Source: Tautonia marina
Lineage (GTDB): Bacteria; Planctomycetota; Planctomycetia; Isosphaerales; Isosphaeraceae
Direction: 5' to 3'
Length of the DNA stretch: 64,000 nt
Assembly (NCBI RefSeq): GCF_009177065.1
Contig: NZ_WEZF01000013.1
Span: 1 to 64,000 of the forward strand
Both the position numbers and the translations under genes were made by a program. The notes under the pieces were generated by a model. That model was not told the DNA's origin. It did not search any database and saw only the letters and a program-made list of their open reading frames with translations. Positions within the stretch are counted from its first letter, which is position 1; each line of letters starts with the position of its first letter. Shown here one piece after another: positions 44,660 to 52,675 of the stretch.

Positions 44660-45805
44660 TTACTGCTCGGTGTCGGAATCAAGCACGAAGTCGGCGATGA
44701 AGAGCTGGCTGGTGTTGTCGGCGGTGCGGCCCTTGGAGGTCCACATCAGCTTCGTGCCGTCGGGGCTGAAGACGGGGAGGCCGTCGAAGCCGGGGGCAAA
44801 GGTGATGCGCTGCTCGTCGCCGGTTTCGAGATCCATCAAATAGATCTCATAATTGAAGTGGCCGTGCTTGCTCGTCGAGTAGGCGATGAAGCGGCCGTTC
44901 GGGTGGAAGTACGGGCCCCAGTTGACGTGCTCGTTGTCGGTCAGTTGCCGCTCGTTCTGGCCGTCGACGGTGTTGATGAACAGTTGAAGCAGGTCGTTCT
45001 CCGCACGATCGCTGCGGTAGATCAGGTACTTGCCGCACGGCGAGAAGAAGGGGCCGCCGTCGTAGCCGGGGGCGTCCGTGATCTGTCGGACGTTCGAGCC
45101 GTCGGCGTCCATCACGTAGATGTCGGCGTCGCCGTCACGGAAGCTGGTGAAAACGATCTGCGAGCCGTCGGGCGAGTAGCTCCCTTCGGCGTCGTAGCCT
45201 GGGGCGTCGGTCAGGCGGACAAGGTTCGAGCCGTCCGGCTCGGCGCGGAAGATGTCCATGTGGGGGTCGAAGTCCCAGGCATAGCGTTCCGATCGGCTGT
45301 AGGCCGGGGCGGCCTCGCGTTCCCCTTCGGCCGAGCCGTCGGCCAGGGCCGGGTCGAGGTGGGAGGAGGCAAAGAGGATCGACTGACCGTCTGGGTGGAA
45401 ATAGGCACAGGTGCATTTCCCCTTGCCCGTGCTGACCAGCTTCGGCGTTGCGCCGGGGGTCAGGGGGACGGTGTAGATCTGGTAGGCGTCCCAGTCGGGC
45501 GGCGGGGGCTGAAGGGTCGAGGGCTCCGGATACTCGGCGGCCTGGAAGATGATGGCGTTGCCATCGGGGCTATAGTAGCCTTCGCCGGCCTTGGCGAAGC
45601 CGTAGGTCACCTGGCGGATGTTCTTCAGGTGGCGTGACTCGTTGGCGGCGACCTGCTCGGGGGTCATCTCCTCGGCCCCCGGAGGACCGCCGGGGCCGCC
45701 GTACGAGCGGCCCGAGGAGGACGAAGGGCGCTGCTCTTGCGGCGTCGGATCGAGGGCGAAGATCGGGGCCAGGAGGGCCGCGGTCAGGGCGATCGGGAGC
45801 GTCAT
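44660..45805 (-). CDS. Secreted TolB-like beta-propeller (WD40-like PD40 repeats)
   Basis: 381 aa with a signal peptide (IALTAALLAPIFA). After a Ser/Gly/Pro linker there are PD40 repeats with the pattern 'G..SPDG..I.F.S....D.DIYVMDADGSN.RQLTD': GEGYYSPDGNAIIFQ, CAYFHPDGQSILFAS, AEGSYSPDGSQIVFTSFRDGDADIYVMDADG, GGPFFSPCGKYLIYRS, WGPYFHPNGRFIAYSTSKHGHFNYEIYLMDLETG and GLPVFSPDGTKLMWTS. A six-bladed propeller is expected. Likely a periplasmic binding protein; no TolA/Pal partners are nearby. Confidence 0.92.
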   Translation of the reverse strand: MTLPIALTAALLAPIFALDPTPQEQRPSSSSGRSYGGPGGPPGAEEMTPEQVAANESRHLKNIRQVTYGFAKAGEGYYSPDGNAIIFQAAEYPEPSTLQPPPPDWDAYQIYTVPLTPGATPKLVSTGKGKCTCAYFHPDGQSILFASSHLDPALADGSAEGEREAAPAYSRSERYAWDFDPHMDIFRAEPDGSNLVRLTDAPGYDAEGSYSPDGSQIVFTSFRDGDADIYVMDADGSNVRQITDAPGYDGGPFFSPCGKYLIYRSDRAENDLLQLFINTVDGQNERQLTDNEHVNWGPYFHPNGRFIAYSTSKHGHFNYEIYLMDLETGDEQRITFAPGFDGLPVFSPDGTKLMWTSKGRTADNTSQLFIADFVLDSDTEQ

Positions 45806-45961
45806 CGATGAGGGCCTCCGGGGTGATTCGGTGCCGGAGGGTCCCTTTTCGACCCCCCGCCTCGCGACTAGTATAGGGGCTGTGACCCGCCTTCGCCAAT
45901 CCGCCCGCCGCTTCGCTGTCTTGCCGCGTTCTCGGGCCGCCGCATCGGAGCAAGTGAATTC

Positions 45962-46516
45962 GTGCCCAAGATTTACACGAAAACCGGAGATGATGGTACC
46001 ACCGGCCTGCTCGGTCCCGGCCGAGTCGGCAAGGACGACCTTCGGATCGAGGCGTACGGCACCGTCGACGAGCTGAACGCCATCCTTGGCGTCGCCCGAT
46101 CAACCACCGCCATCAGCCTGGATCTCGACCGCAAGCTTTCCCAGATTCAGGAAGAGCTGTTCACCGTCGGTGCCGCCCTGGCCGACCCCGCCCCCGAAGG
46201 TCCGTTCCACAACAGCGTCCCGCGAGCCTTCACGCAGCGCATCGAGCACGAGATCGATCACGTCGAGTCGAGTTTGCCAACGTTGCAGCACTTCATTCTT
46301 CCGGGTGGCTCCCCCACGGCCTCGCAATTGCATCTGGCCCGTACCATCTGCCGGAGAGCCGAGCGCGTGACCGTTGCCCTGAGCCATGCCGAGGGGCAGC
46401 ACGTCCCGTCGAACCTCGTGATCTATTTGAACCGCCTGAGCGACTATCTGTTCGTCCTCGCCCGATCGGCCAATGCCGAGGCCGGTGTGGCCGACGTCCC
46501 CTGGAGAGGTCTGTGA
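45962..46516 (+). CDS. Cob(I)alamin / cob(I)yrinic acid a,c-diamide adenosyltransferase, PduO type
   Basis: 184 aa; GTG start with the protein beginning (M)PKIYTKTGDDGTTGLLGPGRVGKDDLRIEAYGTVDELNA, the ATP-binding signature of PduO/MMAB enzymes. QEELFTVGAALA, FILPGGSPTASQLHLARTICRRAERVTVAL and YLNRLSDYLFVLARSAN complete the five-helix bundle with the catalytic Arg residues. It transfers 5'-deoxyadenosyl to corrinoid, making coenzyme B12. The stop overlaps the next gene's GTG by 4 bp (GTGA), so the two are translationally coupled. Confidence 0.95.
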   Translation: MPKIYTKTGDDGTTGLLGPGRVGKDDLRIEAYGTVDELNAILGVARSTTAISLDLDRKLSQIQEELFTVGAALADPAPEGPFHNSVPRAFTQRIEHEIDHVESSLPTLQHFILPGGSPTASQLHLARTICRRAERVTVALSHAEGQHVPSNLVIYLNRLSDYLFVLARSANAEAGVADVPWRGL

Positions 46517-47289
46517 AGCTTGCCGGAGCCTCGATCCTGATCACCGGAGGCCGCCGCGTCGGTGCCTCGCTCGCCCGGTTGCTCGCCGACCGTGGCGCGA
46601 AGCTGGCCATGACCTTCCGGACCAGCCGCGACACCATCGAGCAAACCCTCGACGACTGCCGAGCCCGAGGAGCGGCCGACACCCTCGCCATCGCGGCCGA
46701 CCTGGCCGATCCCGACCAGGCCGAGCGTGCCGTCCGCCTGGTCGTCGAGCGGTTCGGACGGATCGACGCGCTGGTCAACATGGCCAGCATCTACGAACGG
46801 ACCCCATTTGCGGACCTGACGCCCGAGCATTACGACCGGATGATCGCCGCGAACCTCAGCGCGCCGTATCACTCGGCCGTCGCTGCCGGTAAGGCCATGC
46901 TGGCCCAGGAACCGATCGCCGACGCCTCGGGCCTGAAGGGGAAGATCATCTGCTTCGGCGACTGGGGAACCGATCGCCCCCGGGGCGGCGATCTGCCATA
47001 CATCGTCGCCAAAGGTGGCCTGACGACCATGACCCTGGCAATGGCCAAGGAACTCGCCCCCCACGTCGCGGTCAACCTGATTCAGCCGGGGACGATCGTT
47101 CCCTGGCCGGAGATGACCAACGAGCAACGGCAAGAGATTCTTCGGGCCACCCCCCTGGCCCGGCTTGGTTCGGCCGAAGACGCCAACCATCTGGTGCTCT
47201 ATTTGCTTGAAGGCACTGATTTTGCAACGGGTGGCTGTTATCGGATCGACGGCGGACGCTACCTGGGCACCGACGACGAACCTTCCTGA
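46513..47289 (+). CDS. SDR-family oxidoreductase, pteridine reductase (FolM/PTR1)-like
   Basis: 258 aa, GTG start overlapping the previous stop. ILITGGRRVGASLARLLADRGAKLAMTFRTS has the TGGRRVG nucleotide loop (Arg-containing, NADPH type) of pteridine reductase-like SDRs. ALVNMASIYERTPF holds the NNAS-equivalent, DLPYIVAKGGLTTMTLAMAKELAP gives the catalytic Tyr-Lys pair (YxxxK), and VNLIQPGTIVPWPEM the C-terminal Pro-Gly. It probably reduces a pterin or ketone with NADPH. Coupled to the adenosyltransferase gene. 134 bp before the kai-type cluster. Confidence 0.9.
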   Translation: MKLAGASILITGGRRVGASLARLLADRGAKLAMTFRTSRDTIEQTLDDCRARGAADTLAIAADLADPDQAERAVRLVVERFGRIDALVNMASIYERTPFADLTPEHYDRMIAANLSAPYHSAVAAGKAMLAQEPIADASGLKGKIICFGDWGTDRPRGGDLPYIVAKGGLTTMTLAMAKELAPHVAVNLIQPGTIVPWPEMTNEQRQEILRATPLARLGSAEDANHLVLYLLEGTDFATGGCYRIDGGRYLGTDDEPS

Positions 47290-47325
47290 TCGAACACGTT
47301 TACTGGTTGAATCCACCGAAACGAT

Positions 47326-47376
47326 TTGCCTGAAACAGGGGTCGGCGCGATACAATACGAAACCAAGGAACCTTGG
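47326..47376 (+). promoter_or_regulatory. Promoter candidate of the kai-type cluster with dyad at the start site
   Basis: TTGCCT (47326-47331), 19-bp spacer, TACAAT (47351-47356; five of six matches to the -10 consensus). Starting 7 bp after the -10 is CCAAGG-AA-CCTTGG (47363-47376), a perfect 6-bp dyad that would cover +1 to +14, well placed as an operator or 5'-end hairpin. The upstream gene ends at 47289, so the kai-type genes probably have their own promoter. Confidence 0.5.
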
Positions 47377-47385
47377 ACAGCGTCC

Positions 47386-47445
47386 ATGAGTTTCACGCGC
47401 ATGGCGGACCAGGGTGATTTCCATTGGGAGCATCGGGTACGGTGA
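47386..47445 (+). CDS. Possible 19-codon upstream ORF (leader peptide)
   Basis: ATG 47386 opens MSFTRMADQGDFHWEHRVR and stops with TGA at 47443-47445. The stop overlaps a GTG at 47442 (GTGA) that is in frame with the KaiA-like gene. If the true start of that gene is this GTG, the two would be translationally coupled. AAGGAACCTTGG precedes the ATG at a long distance. No homology can be claimed; this may be chance. Confidence 0.3.
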   Translation: MSFTRMADQGDFHWEHRVR

Positions 47446-48698
47446 TCGCCGGAGAGCTTCGGACAGTCTTGAACGTCCATGGCGACGGTGAAACCCGTGA
47501 GGCCGTGTCTCGGCTGCTCGTGGGCGAAGGGTTGCGGAGTCGGGACGTTCCCTCGACGGCCGAGGCCCGCGCCGCCCTGGCTGGTCCCGAGGCCCGGGAT
47601 GCCGGACTCATCTTGCTCGACGCGTCGCTCGACGAGGCGGAATCGTTCTGTCGCGAGGTGCTGCGATCGACCCCTTCCGTGCCCCTGGTGCTGACCCGAG
47701 CCCAGGACACGCCCTTATCGGAAGGGCTCTCCTCCCTTGCGGTCGAAGTCCTAGACCGTCCGCCCGATGAATCGCGATGGCTCGCCGCGATTCGAGCCTG
47801 GACTCGGGTCGGCGGTCGAGTGCAGGAACTCGGTGCCGAGGCCGAGCGCTGGCGGTCGATCTTCGAGGCGATCGACGAGGGGATGGCCCTGCTCGACCCC
47901 GATGGCCGGATTCGATGGTGCAACATCGCGCTGGCCGGCTTACTTCGAGACAAGCCGACGGCCTTGCTCGGCCAGCGGCTGAGCGATCGGGCGGCGCACC
48001 TCATCCCCCCGGGCCGCCAGTGGCCCCACGATCGAACCCTTCGCAGCGGTTCCCGGAGCCGGGACGAGTGGGAACTGGAGCATCACTGGTTCCGATCGGC
48101 CGCCGCCCCGGTCCGAAACGCGATCGGTTCCCTGAGCGGGGTCGTCACCACCATCGAAGACGTGTCGCACGAGGTGCGGCTCCGCCAGCGAATCGCCCAG
48201 GTCGAAGCCGAGGCCGAGGCCCGTTCCGAACGGATCGATCGGCTCGAACGTGATGCCAGGCTCTATCAGGCGCTCGCCGGCATTCCCGTTCGCCCCGAGG
48301 ATCTGGGGGCTCCGCGTCATCTCCCGCTGAGCCGCGAAATGCCCGAGGTCTTTTGCGATGCTCTGGAAGACTTCGGACGCGTGCTCGATCTGCGCTTGCT
48401 CCGCCGCAGCTACCAGACGCAACACCAGCCCGACGGCTCGGCCATCCTGAGCGCCCTGGCCGAGCGGCTTGCCACCGCCGGCGCGGGGCCGCGCGACGTG
48501 ATCGAATTGCACGCGATGGCCCTTCGACAGCGCTCCTCCGGCACGAAAGCTGCAAAAGTGAATGTGTATGCCGAGGAAGCTCAACTTGCCGTGCTAGAGT
48601 TAATGGGCCGTCTTGCCGAACACTATCGCGCCGGTCTCGCCGCCGCGACTCGCAATGAAGCGGTCGCATCGGATCGGTCCCCGGATTTCTCGGAGTGA
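47424..48698 (+). CDS. KaiA-like protein: pseudo-receiver + PAS + coiled coil + KaiA-type C-terminal domain
   Basis: 424 aa from TTG 47424 (AGGGTG upstream); GTG 47442 is an alternative start. Residues about 12-128 look like a response-regulator fold: LILLDASLD keeps the phosphoacceptor-position Asp, but the acidic pair is degraded (VHGD) and the Lys is Arg (LDRPPD), so it is a pseudo-receiver, as in KaiA. A PAS domain (about 141-247) and a coiled coil (about 247-283) follow. Residues about 303-406 match the cyanobacterial KaiA C-terminal domain by pattern: LRLLRRSYQ, then DVIELHAMAL (KaiA: VVEIHMELM), then AVLELMGRLAEHYRAG (KaiA: TLIDVIAHLCEMYRRS). Gene order KaiA-like, kaiB, kaiC supports the call. 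This domain in KaiA binds the KaiC tail and stimulates phosphorylation. The alignment is from memory and needs a profile search. Confidence 0.75.
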   Translation: MGASGTVIAGELRTVLNVHGDGETREAVSRLLVGEGLRSRDVPSTAEARAALAGPEARDAGLILLDASLDEAESFCREVLRSTPSVPLVLTRAQDTPLSEGLSSLAVEVLDRPPDESRWLAAIRAWTRVGGRVQELGAEAERWRSIFEAIDEGMALLDPDGRIRWCNIALAGLLRDKPTALLGQRLSDRAAHLIPPGRQWPHDRTLRSGSRSRDEWELEHHWFRSAAAPVRNAIGSLSGVVTTIEDVSHEVRLRQRIAQVEAEAEARSERIDRLERDARLYQALAGIPVRPEDLGAPRHLPLSREMPEVFCDALEDFGRVLDLRLLRRSYQTQHQPDGSAILSALAERLATAGAGPRDVIELHAMALRQRSSGTKAAKVNVYAEEAQLAVLELMGRLAEHYRAGLAAATRNEAVASDRSPDFSE

Positions 48699-48704
48699 CC
48701 GTCT

Positions 48705-49025
48705 ATGGACCGTTATCTCTTAAAATTGTACATCACGGGCCTGACCTCCCGATCGCAACGCGCCGTCGCGACGTTGCAGCGCCTCTGCGATTCGGAGTTG
48801 TCCGGCAGGTATGACCTGCTGGTCGTCGATGTACTCGAACAACCCGAGCTGGCCGAGCAAGACAAGGTGCTTGCTACGCCCACGGTGATCAAGGAACACC
48901 CCGAGCCGCAACGCCGAATTATCGGCGATCTCTCCGACGCGGCTCGCGTGCTGGCGGCGCTCGATCTCCATGCGAGCGAGACGCACGCCCCGGTCACGGA
49001 TTCCCGCGTCAAGGAGGCCGATTGA
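48705..49025 (+). CDS. kaiB: Circadian-clock protein KaiB
   Basis: 106 aa, close to the cyanobacterial length. YLLKLYITGLTSRSQRAVATLQ is the thioredoxin-like first strand and helix. YDLLVVDVLEQPELAEQDKVLATPT (about 36-60) contains the family's LAE-D-KILATPTL region with the cis-Pro. PEPQRRIIGDLSDAARVLAALDL (about 66-88) matches the KaiB PPPVRRIIGDLS..EKVL..LDL signature. The long acidic C-terminal tail of cyanobacterial KaiB is reduced. KaiB switches fold, binds the KaiC CI ring and captures KaiA. It lies 6 bp after the KaiA-like stop and 7 bp before kaiC. Confidence 0.96.
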   Translation: MDRYLLKLYITGLTSRSQRAVATLQRLCDSELSGRYDLLVVDVLEQPELAEQDKVLATPTVIKEHPEPQRRIIGDLSDAARVLAALDLHASETHAPVTDSRVKEAD

Positions 49026-49032
49026 ACCTTCC

Positions 49033-50553
49033 ATGTCGATCTCGAAGCTCCCTACGGAAATCCACGGATTCGACCTCATCGCCTGCGGTGGCCTTCCCGA
49101 AGGCCGGGTGACACTGGTGGCCGGATCGTCCGGCAGTGCCAAGACGGTCTTCGGCGCCCAGTTTCTGGCCGCTGGGATCATGAAGCGCGATGAGCCAGGG
49201 GTCTTCGTCACCTTCGAGGAAACCCCAGAGGACCTGCGGCGCAACTTCGGCGGCCTCGGCTGGGACATCCCCTCGTGGGAAGCGCAGGGCCGTTGGGCCT
49301 TTGTCGATGTCTCTCCCGATCCAGGGGAACAACCCGTCTTTGCCGGCGGCTACGACCTGGGCGCCCTGATGGCCCGCGTGCAATACGCGGTCAAGAAAGT
49401 CGGCGCGAAGCGCCTGGTCCTCGATGCCATCGGGGCCTTCTTCGGTCAGTTTCCCGACCAGCACACCGTCCGGTCCGAGCTGTTCCGGATGACCCGAGCC
49501 TTGCGATCGCTGGGCGTGACCTCGCTCATCACGGCCGAGCGAGGCGAGGAGTACGGCTCCGTCTCACGCTACGGCGTCGAGGAATTCGTCTCGGATAACG
49601 TCATCATCCTCCGCAACGTGCTCGACGAGGAAGTCCGCCGCCGAACGCTCGAAATCCTCAAATTCCGCGGCACCGACCACTTGAAAGGGGAGTGGCCCTT
49701 CACGATCGTCCCCGAACGCGGGATCGTCGCGATTCCGCTGGCCGCCCTGGAGCTGAAGCAAAAATCGTCCGACGTGCGCATCTCGTCGGGCAATGCCGAC
49801 ATCGACCGCATGTGCGGCGGCGGCTTCTTCCGCGATTCGATCGTCCTGGTCAGCGGGGCCACGGGCACGGGCAAGACCTTGCTCTCGACCGAGTTCATCG
49901 CCGGAGGAGCCCGCAGCGGCGAGCGCAGCCTTTTATTCGCCTTCGAGGAAAGCCGCGAGCAACTGTTCCGCAACGCCGCCGGCTGGGGGGCCGACTTCGC
50001 GACCCTCGAAGCCCAGGGGTTGCTCAAGGTGCTCTGCACCTATCCCGAATCGACCACGCTGGAAGACACGCTTATCCTTATCAAAGAAACGGTCGAAGAA
50101 TTCCAGCCCGACCGAATCGCCGTCGATAGTCTCTCGGCCCTGGAACGGGTCGCGCCGGTCAAGAGCTTCCGAGAGTTCGTCATCGGCCTGACCTCGGCGA
50201 TCAAGGACAAGGAAGTTCCCGCGCTGTTCACGGCCACGACCGACAGCCTGCTCGGCGGCTCGTCGATCACCGAGGCTCATATCTCAACCATTACCGACTC
50301 GATTATCCTGCTCCGCTATGTCGAGCTGTTCGGAGAGATCCGACGCGGCATGACCGTGCTCAAGATGCGCGGTTCGTGGCACGAAAAGGTGATCAGAGAG
50401 TTCACGATCGACGGCTCCGGCCTGCACCTGGGCCATCCGTTCCGCAACGTTTCGGGGATCCTCTCCGGCATGCTCTCGCATGCGGGCTCGTCGCCGTCGA
50501 ATCGGATCGACGACCTGTTCCAGGACGACCCCCCGCCTCCACCGGCTCATTAA
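49033..50553 (+). CDS. kaiC: Circadian-clock ATPase/autokinase KaiC
   Basis: 506 aa from ATG 49033 (AAGGAGG upstream at a long spacing), close to the 519 aa of the cyanobacterial protein. Two RecA-like domains. CI: Walker A GSSGSAKT (31-38; Ala in place of the second Gly), catalytic EE 62-63, Walker B LVLD to 131. CII: Walker A GATGTGKT (275-282), EE 305-306, Walker B IAVD to 365. The phosphorylation loop SITEAHISTITDSI keeps T413, S418 and T419, equivalent to T426/S431/T432 of Synechococcus KaiC. KMRGSWHEKVIREF follows. The C-terminal tail, which in KaiC is the KaiA-binding peptide, is about 33 aa and ends Pro-rich. It is expected to be a hexameric ATPase/autokinase. Confidence 0.96.
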   Translation: MSISKLPTEIHGFDLIACGGLPEGRVTLVAGSSGSAKTVFGAQFLAAGIMKRDEPGVFVTFEETPEDLRRNFGGLGWDIPSWEAQGRWAFVDVSPDPGEQPVFAGGYDLGALMARVQYAVKKVGAKRLVLDAIGAFFGQFPDQHTVRSELFRMTRALRSLGVTSLITAERGEEYGSVSRYGVEEFVSDNVIILRNVLDEEVRRRTLEILKFRGTDHLKGEWPFTIVPERGIVAIPLAALELKQKSSDVRISSGNADIDRMCGGGFFRDSIVLVSGATGTGKTLLSTEFIAGGARSGERSLLFAFEESREQLFRNAAGWGADFATLEAQGLLKVLCTYPESTTLEDTLILIKETVEEFQPDRIAVDSLSALERVAPVKSFREFVIGLTSAIKDKEVPALFTATTDSLLGGSSITEAHISTITDSIILLRYVELFGEIRRGMTVLKMRGSWHEKVIREFTIDGSGLHLGHPFRNVSGILSGMLSHAGSSPSNRIDDLFQDDPPPPPAH

Positions 50554-50589
50554 TCCCGATGTCCCGCCCCCCTCAGCGAGGTTTCGAGG

Positions 50590-52623
50590 ATGGAAGGATC
50601 GAATGAGCGAAGGGAGCCCGCATCCCTGCCACTGGGCGGGCCAGGCCCTCCCCAGATCGCAGCCGCTCCCTTTCAGCAAATGGTCGAGCATGGCGCCGAT
50701 GGCCTGGCGATCCTCGACGCCTCGGGAGTCATCGTCTATGCCAATCCGGCCGCCTCGGCCCTGCTGGGCCGGCCCTTGAATCTGTTGATCGGTCGGCCGC
50801 TGGGCTTGCCGGTCGTCGCCTTTCAATCGGCCGAGATCGACGTGCCGACGGCCGGAGAGTCGGCACGCATCGTCGAGCTTCGATCAACCCAAGTGGACTG
50901 GGAAGGCGGCCCCGCCTTGCTCGTCGGCCTGAGAGACGTCACCGCCTATCGTCGCCTCGTCGACAACCAGCGCTTCCTCGTTCGGGCCGGGGCCGAGCTG
51001 GCCCATTCGCTCGATCTTCCCACCACCCTCGCCCAGATCTCCCAGCTCGTCATTGAGGATCTGGCCGATGGCTGTCTAATCGACCTGATCCAGCCCGACG
51101 GCACCGTCCTCCGTCCGATTGCCCGGCACGCGACCGCCGAGGATGACGCCCTGCTGGCTCCGCTTCGAGACGGCTCCTGCGTCGATCTGAACGAACCCAT
51201 CGGCCTTCCTCGCGCCCTCCGCACCGGCCGTCCCAAGATCTACAACCGCACCACCGAGTCGGCCATCGACTCACTGGCGACCGATCCCGTCCGTCGTCAA
51301 ACGCTCCGGCAGATCGGCATCGGTTCCATCATGATCCTGCCCCTGATTGCTCGGGACCGGATCCTCGGGGCCTTGACCCTTTTGACCACGCGTCCCGGTC
51401 GCTTTTTCTCGGCCGCCGATCTTCCCAGTGCCGGAGAACTGGCCACCCTGGCCGCACTGGCCATCGACAACGCCCAACTCTATGACAACGCCCGAGAGGC
51501 CGTTCGACGCCGAGACGAATTCCTCGCCATGCTCTCCCACGAGCTGCGCAACCCCCTCTCCTCGATCATTCACGCCACCACCCTGCTCCAGAGCCACCAG
51601 AACCTCCACTCCGATCAGACCGGGGCGATCGAGGTGGTGGCCCGCCAGTCTCAACAGATGAGCCGATTGCTCGACGACCTGCTCGATATCTCTCGGGTCA
51701 CCCGGGGGATCATTCATCTGGAGCGCCTGCCGGTCGATCTGCTCGACGTGCTCGATCAGGCTCTCGAATCGGCCCGGCCGGCGATCGAATCGGCCGGACA
51801 TCGCCTGCACCTGAACCTCTCGGGCGGCTTGATGCCGGTGATCGGCGATCAAACCCGGCTGGTCCAGGTCCTGATCAACCTGCTCACGAACGCCGCGCGT
51901 TACACCCCCTCCGGCGGCGACATCTGGCTGGAGATGGCCTCGAGACCGCAGACGGTGGAGCTTGTGGTTCGAGACAACGGCATCGGCATCGAACCCGAGT
52001 TCCTTCCCCAGATCTTTGACCTGTTCACCCAGGGACGCCGCAGCCTCGATCGCTCGCAAGGGGGCCTTGGCATCGGTCTGACGCTGGTCCGGGAAATCGT
52101 CGAGCTGCACGACGGCTCCATCTCGGCCTTCAGCGACGGCCCGGGGCTTGGCAGCACCTTCCGGGTCCGATTGCCGGTTGCCAGTGTGCAAACGGACCCA
52201 ATCAATACGCCGATCACACCGGCTCCCCGTCAGACTCCTTCGGAGCTGCGCCCCCTTCGCATCCTGCTGGTCGAGGATCACGACGACAACCGCGAGATGC
52301 TCCGCACCCTCCTGATGCTCAGCGGCCATCAGGTCGAAACTGCCGCCGACGGCCACGCGGCGCTCGACGCCCTCCGACATCGGCCCGACCTGTCCCTCAT
52401 CGACATCGGGTTACCCGGCATCGACGGCCTGACGCTCGCTCGGATCGTTCGATCCGACCCCGATCTCAGCGACCTGACCCTGATCGCCGTGACCGGCTAC
52501 GCCCGTCCCGAAGACCGTGCCGAGAGCCTCGACGCGGGCTTCGACGACCATCTCCCCAAACCCGTTCGGATCGATGACCTGAAGCGTCTGCTCGATCGCC
52601 TTCCTCGGTCTGCCGATCCGTGA
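50590..52623 (+). CDS. Hybrid sensor histidine kinase: PAS-GAF-HisKA-HATPase-REC
   Basis: 677 aa, 36 bp after kaiC. PAS (about 25-118, QMVEHGADGLAILDASGVIVYANPAASALLG), GAF (about 130-298), HisKA with phospho-His H317 in SHELRNPL, HATPase with N box NLLTNAARY, G1 DNGIG (462-466) and G2 GGLGIGL (491-497). The C-terminal receiver has acidic pair ED (562-563), phosphoacceptor D605 in LIDIGLPG, T635 and K657, all intact. There is no KaiB-like sensor domain as in SasA, and no membrane segment. Position makes it the likely output or input kinase of the kai-type module. No DNA-binding regulator is adjacent. Confidence 0.93.
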   Translation: MEGSNERREPASLPLGGPGPPQIAAAPFQQMVEHGADGLAILDASGVIVYANPAASALLGRPLNLLIGRPLGLPVVAFQSAEIDVPTAGESARIVELRSTQVDWEGGPALLVGLRDVTAYRRLVDNQRFLVRAGAELAHSLDLPTTLAQISQLVIEDLADGCLIDLIQPDGTVLRPIARHATAEDDALLAPLRDGSCVDLNEPIGLPRALRTGRPKIYNRTTESAIDSLATDPVRRQTLRQIGIGSIMILPLIARDRILGALTLLTTRPGRFFSAADLPSAGELATLAALAIDNAQLYDNAREAVRRRDEFLAMLSHELRNPLSSIIHATTLLQSHQNLHSDQTGAIEVVARQSQQMSRLLDDLLDISRVTRGIIHLERLPVDLLDVLDQALESARPAIESAGHRLHLNLSGGLMPVIGDQTRLVQVLINLLTNAARYTPSGGDIWLEMASRPQTVELVVRDNGIGIEPEFLPQIFDLFTQGRRSLDRSQGGLGIGLTLVREIVELHDGSISAFSDGPGLGSTFRVRLPVASVQTDPINTPITPAPRQTPSELRPLRILLVEDHDDNREMLRTLLMLSGHQVETAADGHAALDALRHRPDLSLIDIGLPGIDGLTLARIVRSDPDLSDLTLIAVTGYARPEDRAESLDAGFDDHLPKPVRIDDLKRLLDRLPRSADP

Positions 52624-52675
52624 TCCCCCCCTTTCAGACCACGACCGCCCAAACCCCGGCTTCGCCCCCCCTCGA

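Noticed and set aside
47424-48698. Reading the first kai-cluster protein as just a PAS sensor kinase fragment
   Set aside because: There is no His box or ATPase domain; the C-terminal region matches the KaiA pattern better and the gene precedes kaiB/kaiC.
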